From Clostridia bacterium (lineage in GTDB: Bacteria > Bacillota_A > Clostridia > Christensenellales > Aristaeellaceae), in the NCBI GenBank assembly GCA_017399225.1, contig JAFQEB010000053.1:1-11072 (forward strand): a stretch of 11,072 nt of DNA, read 5' to 3'. The position numbers and the translations under genes are program-made. Positions 6,936-11,072 of this stretch are shown piece after piece. The notes beneath the pieces were generated by a model. That model was not told the DNA's origin, made no database searches, and worked only from the letters and a program-made list of their open reading frames with translations. Each line of letters opens with the position of its first letter. Position 1 is the first letter of the stretch.

Positions 6936-6971
6936 GATTGTATACAATTTTACGAAAGGTGCTGACTGTGT

Positions 6972-8570
6972 ATGAAGCTGCTGCTCAAGAACGCCCGGAT
7001 CTACGACGGTACCGGCGCTGCCGCCTTCCGAAGCGACGTGCTGGTGGAGGACGACCGCATTGCACAGGTCGCCCCCGGTATCGACGCACCTGCCGATCAG
7101 GTGATCGACCTGCAGGGCCTGTCCCTGGCCCCCGGCTTTATCGACGCCCACTCCCACAACGACTGGTTTGCCCTGCGCAGCGATCCGCTGCCCTGGTTCG
7201 CGCCCTTTATCCGCCAGGGCATCACGACCTTTGTGACGGGCAACTGCGGCATCTCCACCGTGGGTTTTGACCGGGACTGCCCCCATGCGGATCTCATCGG
7301 CGCGGGTCTGTTCAGCTTTGGCGACGCGACGGAGCGCAGCGGCTCCCTGAAGGCGTACTTTGAGGCGGCTGACGGCGCCATGCCCTGCAATCTGGCGGTG
7401 CTGGCCGGCCATTGCACCTCCCGTGCTGCGGTGTCCGGCAGCGTGAACCGCCCCCTGACGCAGGAGGAGGAAGACCGTATGCTCGCGCTGATGGAGGAGG
7501 CCCTCCGGCAGGGCGCGGCGGGCATCTCCCTGGGCCTGATGTACGATCCCGGCCTGTACGCCCAGAAGGAGGAGCTCAAAAAGGTCGCCGCCCTGTGCGC
7601 CAAATATGACCGCCCCCTGACGGTGCATCCCCGCGCCAACTCTGCCGTGTCGATGTCCTATCCGGAGCTGCTGGGCCGTTCCCATCTGCTGCGCGCGGTG
7701 GACGAGCTCAAGGAGATCGCCCTGGAAACAAAGTGCAGGCTGCACTACTCCCATGCCATCTTCGTCGGCCGCCGCTCCTTCAAGGACAAGGCCGAGTTCC
7801 TCGAAATCATGAACGGCCTACGCGAGGCCGGCGTCGACGCCATGTTCGATATCTACAACGAGCTTCTGGGCGTGTCGGTCATCACGGTCATCCTGCCCGC
7901 ATGGTACCAGGCCATGACCCCTGAGGAGCGCAAGAAGCCCTTCAACCGCCTGAAGCTCTCCGTGCTGGTGTATGCCTCCAGCCTCCTGCTGGGCTTTGGC
8001 TTCAAGGACATCCAGATCGCTTACATCGGCAAGGGCTACGAGAAGTACGAGGGCAAGTCCGTCCACGACATCGCCAAGGAAGAGGGCCTCTCCGACCTGA
8101 ATGCCTACCTGATGCTGTGCGAGAAGAGCGACTTCAAGGGCCGCGTCAACATGGGCCCCTACACCACGCCGGAGATCATCGCCGACTTTGAGCACAACGA
8201 GAACTGCCTGTACATGACCGACGCCTGGGTGGAGGAGTTCGGCGTGCAGAATCCCGCCATCTACGATTGCTTCCCCAAGTTCCTGCGCGATTCCCTCACC
8301 GGCACCGGCGACACGATGGAGAACACCATCCGCCGCATGACCGGCGCCACCGCCGACCGCTTCCAGCTCAAGGATCGCGGCTATGTGAAGCCCGGCTGCT
8401 TCGCCGACCTGACCGTCTTTGACGAGGCGGAGATCAAGGCCGCCACCCCCGATCAGGAGAAGTCCTTCGGCATCAAGAAGGTCTTCATCAACGGCAAGCT
8501 GGCCCTGGACGGCGATGAGCTTCAGACTGAGAACCTCAAAACCTCCGGCAGGGCTGTGCCGGTCAACTGA
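6972..8570 (+). CDS. D-aminoacylase-like amidohydrolase (N-acyl-D-amino-acid deacylase family)
   Basis: A 532-residue amidohydrolase-superfamily enzyme. Family-typical features in order: N-terminal beta-sandwich start (LLLKNARIYDGTG), the HxH metal motif His60/His62 in GFIDAHSHND, Cys92 in VTGNCGIS, His219 in LTVHPRANS, His258 in LHYSHAIF, Asp417 in YMTDAW, and the C-terminal sandwich return (GATADRFQLKDRGYVKPGCFADLTVFD). The Cys/His/His/Asp set parallels the metal and catalytic residues of D-aminoacylases, which hydrolyse N-acyl-D-amino acids. The exact substrate, including dihydropyrimidine- or peptide-like ones, cannot be decided. It appears cytoplasmic with no signal peptide. AAAGGTG lies ten bases before the ATG. 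It forms a single-gene unit with its own promoter and terminator. Confidence 0.87.
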   Translation: MKLLLKNARIYDGTGAAAFRSDVLVEDDRIAQVAPGIDAPADQVIDLQGLSLAPGFIDAHSHNDWFALRSDPLPWFAPFIRQGITTFVTGNCGISTVGFDRDCPHADLIGAGLFSFGDATERSGSLKAYFEAADGAMPCNLAVLAGHCTSRAAVSGSVNRPLTQEEEDRMLALMEEALRQGAAGISLGLMYDPGLYAQKEELKKVAALCAKYDRPLTVHPRANSAVSMSYPELLGRSHLLRAVDELKEIALETKCRLHYSHAIFVGRRSFKDKAEFLEIMNGLREAGVDAMFDIYNELLGVSVITVILPAWYQAMTPEERKKPFNRLKLSVLVYASSLLLGFGFKDIQIAYIGKGYEKYEGKSVHDIAKEEGLSDLNAYLMLCEKSDFKGRVNMGPYTTPEIIADFEHNENCLYMTDAWVEEFGVQNPAIYDCFPKFLRDSLTGTGDTMENTIRRMTGATADRFQLKDRGYVKPGCFADLTVFDEAEIKAATPDQEKSFGIKKVFINGKLALDGDELQTENLKTSGRAVPVN

Positions 8571-8578
8571 TTCCACAT

Positions 8579-8611
8579 GCCGCAGCGCCAATGGGCCTGC
8601 GGCTTTCACTT
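8579..8611 (+). terminator. Terminator of the amidohydrolase gene
   Basis: GCCGCAG and CTGCGGC form a 7-bp stem extended inward by GCC/GGC across one bulged base, with an AATG loop. TTTCACTTT follows. It starts eight bases after the stop codon. Confidence 0.75.
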
Positions 8612-8666
8612 TGGCAAAATCTGATCATTAAACGGTTGCCGCTGCGTAGCATCCTGCGCGCGATCC

Positions 8667-8675
8667 TGCTATACT
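8667..8675 (+). promoter_or_regulatory. Candidate extended -10 for the second GH43 gene
   Basis: TGCTATACT is an extended -10 located about 48 bases before the ATG. No clear -35 is visible 16-18 nt upstream, so an activator may be needed or this may not be the main promoter. Confidence 0.45.
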
Positions 8676-8722
8676 GCAGTTAACAGCAACGTTCCGCGAC
8701 AACTTCACACAGGAGGTGCCCC

Positions 8723-10045
8723 ATGTATCCCGATGAGCGCAAAGGCAATCCCATCACCCCCGCCAGCCTCCCCGAGGGGCTGAAGGACAACCGCTTCCCC
8801 GATCCCCACATCAAGATTTTCGTCAACCCCGACACCGGTCGGGAGAACATGTACGTCTACGTCGGCCATGATGAGGGCTTCAACCAGTTCATCATGCGGG
8901 ACTGGTACGTCATGTGGTCGGAGGATCTCGTCCACTGGCAGTGTGCCAAGTCCCTGCGGCGCGAGGACACCTACATGCCGGATGACTCCGTCAACTGCTG
9001 GGCCTGCGACTGCGTGCAGAGCCCCTGGGACGGCAAGTACTACCTCTACTACTCCAACGCCGGCGACGACACCGGCGTGGCCGTCTCCGACCGCCCTGAG
9101 GGCCCCTTCGTGGACGCCCGCGGCAAGACGCCCATCCTGCCCAAGGGCATCACGCCCACCAACTCCTACGACCCGGATATCATCCTCCCGGACGAGGATG
9201 ACCCCAACGCCTACATCCTCTTCGGCTCCGACTGGACGGATCACTACTGGGCCATGCAGCTGAAGGAGAACATGGTGGAGGTCGTGCCCGGCACGGCCCG
9301 CAAGGTGCCCGTGTACCCCGCCGACGGCACGCCGACGGAGCTGCTGGGCCCGCTGCGCTCTGACCAGGCGGAGGTCTTCCGCTACAAGGATACCTGGTAT
9401 ATGTACTGGGCAGGCCGCTATTCCACCAGCAAGAACCGCCTGGGCCCCTACATCTTCCGCGCCGACATCGGCAAGGAGATCCCCCACTACCCCGACGGCC
9501 GCTGCTTCATCGACCACGGCTCCTTCCTGGAGTGGCACGGACAGTGGTTCTACGCCGTCAGCCACGGCACGGAGAGCTGGAGCTTCCGCCAGAGCTGGCT
9601 GATGTACCTGCATGTGTGCGACGACGGCACCCTCATGCTGGACGAGACCATCCGCCGCTGCGGCGTAGGCCAGTACTTCGCCGGCTGGGACAAGATCGAG
9701 GCGGAGTGGTACATGGGCGTCACCGGCGGCCTCAGCAAAATTGAGCTGAAGAACGAAGACGGCACCCACGCAGGCTTTGCCATTGCCCAGGAATCCGGCG
9801 AGGGTGAGGCGCGCTACCCCCATATGTACGGCCTTCGGCCCGGCAGCCGCATGACACTGTGCGCCAGGGGCCAGGGCAGCATCGAGGTGCTGGCCGACGG
9901 CACGTCCCTGGGCGTCGTCAGCGTGGACAGCGCCGATTTCACCGACGTGCAGCTGCCCGCCGCGCTGCCCGAGGGCGAGCACGACCTGACGCTGCGCTTC
10001 ACCGGCAGCATCACCCTGGACTGGCTGCGCATCGCGGAGGCATAA
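8723..10045 (+). CDS. Glycoside hydrolase family 43 protein with C-terminal CBM6-like module
   Basis: A 440-residue protein. The N-terminal GH43 beta-propeller (about 20-320) has the expected catalytic residues Asp27 (FPDPHI), Asp150 (SYDPDIIL) and Glu217 (DQAEVFRYKDTWYMYW), plus the conserved DHGSF around His265. The C-terminal part (about 335-438) is rich in beta-strands and ends EGEHDLTLRFTGSITLDWLRI, the typical closing strands of a CBM6-type carbohydrate-binding module. Family members act as xylosidases or arabinofuranosidases; the substrate is not resolvable. No signal peptide is seen, so it is probably cytoplasmic, which is unusual for a protein with a binding module. AGGAGG (8711-8716) lies six bases before the ATG. 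It is not similar enough to the GH43 at 355-1302 to be a recent duplicate. It stands alone, with a terminator after it. Confidence 0.88.
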   Translation: MYPDERKGNPITPASLPEGLKDNRFPDPHIKIFVNPDTGRENMYVYVGHDEGFNQFIMRDWYVMWSEDLVHWQCAKSLRREDTYMPDDSVNCWACDCVQSPWDGKYYLYYSNAGDDTGVAVSDRPEGPFVDARGKTPILPKGITPTNSYDPDIILPDEDDPNAYILFGSDWTDHYWAMQLKENMVEVVPGTARKVPVYPADGTPTELLGPLRSDQAEVFRYKDTWYMYWAGRYSTSKNRLGPYIFRADIGKEIPHYPDGRCFIDHGSFLEWHGQWFYAVSHGTESWSFRQSWLMYLHVCDDGTLMLDETIRRCGVGQYFAGWDKIEAEWYMGVTGGLSKIELKNEDGTHAGFAIAQESGEGEARYPHMYGLRPGSRMTLCARGQGSIEVLADGTSLGVVSVDSADFTDVQLPAALPEGEHDLTLRFTGSITLDWLRIAEA

Positions 10046-10051
10046 AACAAG

Positions 10052-10077
10052 TCCCCGGCAGAGCGATCTGTCGGGGA
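10052..10077 (+). terminator. Terminator hairpin after the second GH43 gene
   Basis: TCCCCGGCAGA and TCTGTCGGGGA pair over 11 bp (one G-T) around a GCGA tetraloop, seven bases after the stop. The tail ACCTTGCGTTTT is only moderately T-rich, and its TTGCGT doubles as the -35 of the next promoter. Confidence 0.7.
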
Positions 10078-10080
10078 ACC

Positions 10081-10109
10081 TTGCGTTTTGGCGCGAAAAA
10101 TGCGATAAT
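10081..10109 (+). promoter_or_regulatory. Promoter of the ComEA-like gene
   Basis: TTGCGT (10081-10086), a 17-nt spacer and GATAAT (10104-10109) preceded by TGC, giving an extended -10. It starts only four bases after the preceding terminator stem. The start of transcription would be near 10116. Confidence 0.65.
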
Positions 10110-10146
10110 GAGCCAGCGAGAAATAACGCTGTGAGGCGGTGAGGCA

Positions 10147-10542
10147 TTGAAGCAGGCCTGGCGGACGCTCCTGAAGTTCCTGCCGGAGGGGCTGCTGGGG
10201 ATCGCCGCCCTGCTCACGCTTCTTATGGTGCTGAATCTGTACAAACCGGCACAGCCCACGCCCTACACCGCCCAGGGAAACGCGCTGGTGCTGCCGTCTC
10301 CGGCGGGCCTGCCTGCGGCGGGGCTGCTCAACGCCGGGGACGCCGCCGCCCTGGATCAGCTGCCCGGCGTGGGCGAGGTGCTGGCCCAGCGCATCATCGC
10401 CGTGCGCGAATCCGACGGCCCTTTCTACTACCCGGAGGATCTGATGACCGTCAGCGGCATCGGCGAGAAGCGTTTCGCGGAGATCACGGCCTGGCTGGCC
10501 CAGCACGAGGCCACGCCGACGGATCTTCCGATCGGCCCATAA
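10147..10542 (+). CDS. ComEA-like membrane-anchored helix-hairpin-helix protein
   Basis: A 131-residue protein with a single N-terminal hydrophobic anchor (about 13-31), a short Pro-rich spacer, and the tandem helix-hairpin-helix domain of ComEA (about 60-117: LNAGDAAALDQLPGVGEVLA, then DLMTVSGIGEKRFAEI). ComEA is the double-stranded DNA receptor of natural competence on the outer face of the cell membrane. Bacillus ComEA has about 205 residues with an SLBB domain between anchor and HhH domain; here the SLBB is absent, leaving about 25 spacer residues. The start is TTG, supported by AGGCGGTG (10134-10141), which differs from AGGAGGTG at one base. No comEB, comEC or other competence gene follows; a tRNA and a mobile element come next. 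DNA uptake is plausible but not shown. Confidence 0.82.
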   Translation: MKQAWRTLLKFLPEGLLGIAALLTLLMVLNLYKPAQPTPYTAQGNALVLPSPAGLPAAGLLNAGDAAALDQLPGVGEVLAQRIIAVRESDGPFYYPEDLMTVSGIGEKRFAEITAWLAQHEATPTDLPIGP

Positions 10543-10551
10543 GCAAGAAAG

Positions 10552-10611
10552 AAAAATTTTTTGAAAAAAGCGAATTTCCCTCTTGCAAATTCCGCCGAAC
10601 TGTGTTAGTAT
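10552..10611 (+). promoter_or_regulatory. tRNA promoter with A/T-rich upstream element
   Basis: TTGCAA (10583-10588), a 17-nt spacer and TAGTAT (10606-10611) preceded by TGT, giving an extended -10. Runs of A and T from 10552 to 10570 lie just upstream of the -35, where an UP element contacting the polymerase alpha subunit would sit. The leader to the tRNA is about 30 nt and contains a small GTTGCC/GGCAGC hairpin. Confidence 0.65.
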
Positions 10612-10646
10612 ATATCCGTTGCCCGATGAGGCAGCTATCGCAAGAT

Positions 10647-10719
<73 letters not shown>

Positions 10720-10720
10720 C

Positions 10721-10757
10721 GCAAACCCAGTCAGAAATGACTGGGTTTTTGCTTTTT
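10721..10757 (+). terminator. Rho-independent terminator of tRNA-Thr
   Basis: AAACCCAGTCA and TGACTGGGTTT form an 11-bp stem with a GAAA tetraloop, followed by TTGCTTTTT. It starts immediately after the tRNA. Confidence 0.92.
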
Positions 10758-10775
10758 GTACTGGATTTTCTGCAG

Positions 10776-10823
10776 GAAATGGGGCGGGAGGCTTCATTTT
10801 GAAGACCTCCTGTCCCGCATTTC
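10776..10823. other. Long imperfect hairpin beside the tRNA
   Basis: Arms of about 20 nt pair with small bulges: GAAAT with ATTTC outside, GGGG with TCCC, GGAGG with CCTCC, and CTTC with GAAG next to an ATTTT loop. It lies in the gap between the tRNA terminator and the integrase. It may be a recombinase arm site, a small RNA, or a relic; none can be chosen. Confidence 0.5.
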
Positions 10824-10866
10824 GCCGCTTTGTCAAATCGAATATCAATTTTGTGTGTTTTCGCAT

Positions 10867-10906
10867 GCCCGGAATGCCTTGATTTTACTGGCTTTCCGGG
10901 CTTTTT
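10867..10906 (+). terminator. Plus-strand terminator in the tRNA-integrase gap
   Basis: GCCCGGAA and TTCCGGGC pair over 8 bp, with an inner GCC/GGC after one T-T mismatch, an 11-nt loop, and five T following. The T-run makes it directional for plus-strand transcripts; no plus-strand gene was recognised before it apart from the tRNA. Confidence 0.7.
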
Positions 10907-10924
10907 GCGTTGTCAATCGCCGCG

Positions 10925-11072
10925 TCAAACGGAGGCATTGCCGCCTCCCGCTGGCGCTGCATAGATGCGGTCGATCACCTGCGCGGCATCGTTCGCCTTT
11001 CTGCGGCCCTTGACGTAGTGCTTCAGCGTCATCTCCGGCGTGGCATGGCCTGCGGCATGCTGCGTCAGCTTG
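10925..11072 (-). CDS. Tyrosine recombinase/integrase, C-terminal end (partial)
   Basis: The last 48 codons of a minus-strand gene whose 5' part lies beyond the window; the stop TGA is at 10925-10927. The segment AAGHATPEMTLKHYVKGR carries the conserved Gly-His box and the nucleophilic Tyr ten residues after that His, as in phage and conjugative-element integrases, followed by a basic tail (RRKANDAAQVIDRIY). These enzymes catalyse site-specific integration and excision. Position and orientation next to tRNA-Thr fit an element integrated there. Intactness cannot be judged from this end. Confidence 0.85.
   Translation of the reverse strand, partial: KLTQHAAGHATPEMTLKHYVKGRRKANDAAQVIDRIYAAPAGGGNASV

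Larger units (their letters stand above)
10720..11072. mobile_element. End of an element integrated at tRNA-Thr (extends beyond window)
   Basis: The segment begins at the tRNA 3' end, is AT-richer up to about 10920, and carries the 3' end of a tyrosine recombinase gene pointing toward the tRNA. This is the usual layout of integrative elements and prophages that recombine into tRNA 3' ends. The attachment core probably lies in the T-arm and acceptor part (about 10690-10720). The matching copy would be outside the window, so the boundary is inferred. Confidence 0.5.

Noticed and set aside
355..10045. Two GH43 genes as a recent duplication
   Set aside because: Lengths, motif contexts and C-termini differ clearly; only the catalytic-fold motifs are shared.
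8705..10147. 480-codon minus-strand open frame
   Set aside because: Antisense to the CBM-bearing GH43 gene, Val/Gly/Ala-rich, no recognisable domain.
10756..11013. 85-codon plus-strand open frame
   Set aside because: Runs through two hairpins and a terminator and lies antisense to the integrase end; no ribosome binding site.

Overview
The window looks like chromosomal DNA of a GC-rich Clostridia member, most likely an Oscillospirales/Ruminococcaceae-type gut commensal. This rests on strong AGGAGG-type ribosome binding sites, Rho-independent terminators after most genes, TTG starts, a DUF6440-type small protein, cytoplasmic GH43 enzymes and a gut-Clostridia-style tyrosine integrase. No database search was possible, so the taxon is inference.

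Layout. Bases 5-320 hold no convincing gene. They are tiled with about ten short inverted repeats and look like an interspersed palindromic element. On the minus strand follow a GH43 glycosidase (355-1302) with its own promoter inside the end of the next gene, a RecQ helicase of unusual domain order (1350-3182), a terminator, and a 535-residue protein whose N-terminus is an ECF-type sigma factor and whose long C-terminus carries a predicted winged helix plus an unrecognised domain (3294-4901). A divergent intergenic region (4902-5176) separates these from the plus-strand genes: a flotillin (5177-6664) coupled to a 56-residue DUF6440-like protein (6675-6845), a D-aminoacylase-like amidohydrolase (6972-8570), a second GH43 protein with a CBM6-like C-terminus (8723-10045), and a short membrane-anchored ComEA-like helix-hairpin-helix protein (10147-10542). 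Each of these transcription units has a recognisable promoter, and all but the ComEA-like gene have a recognisable terminator.

The right edge is a mobile-element boundary. A tRNA-Thr (GGT anticodon, 10647-10719) with a strong promoter and terminator is followed by an AT-richer segment with a long imperfect hairpin and a second terminator, then by the C-terminal end of a tyrosine recombinase on the minus strand that runs off the window. This is the usual geometry of an element integrated at a tRNA 3' end.

The genes do not form one pathway. The two GH43 enzymes suggest cytoplasmic processing of arabinose- or xylose-containing oligosaccharides. Flotillin with its small partner suggests membrane organisation. 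RecQ and the ComEA-like protein are DNA-handling. The most unusual items are the sigma factor with a fused C-terminal region and a 12-bp palindrome at its predicted transcription start, the rearranged RecQ, the palindrome-tiled left end, and the tRNA-Thr/integrase junction.
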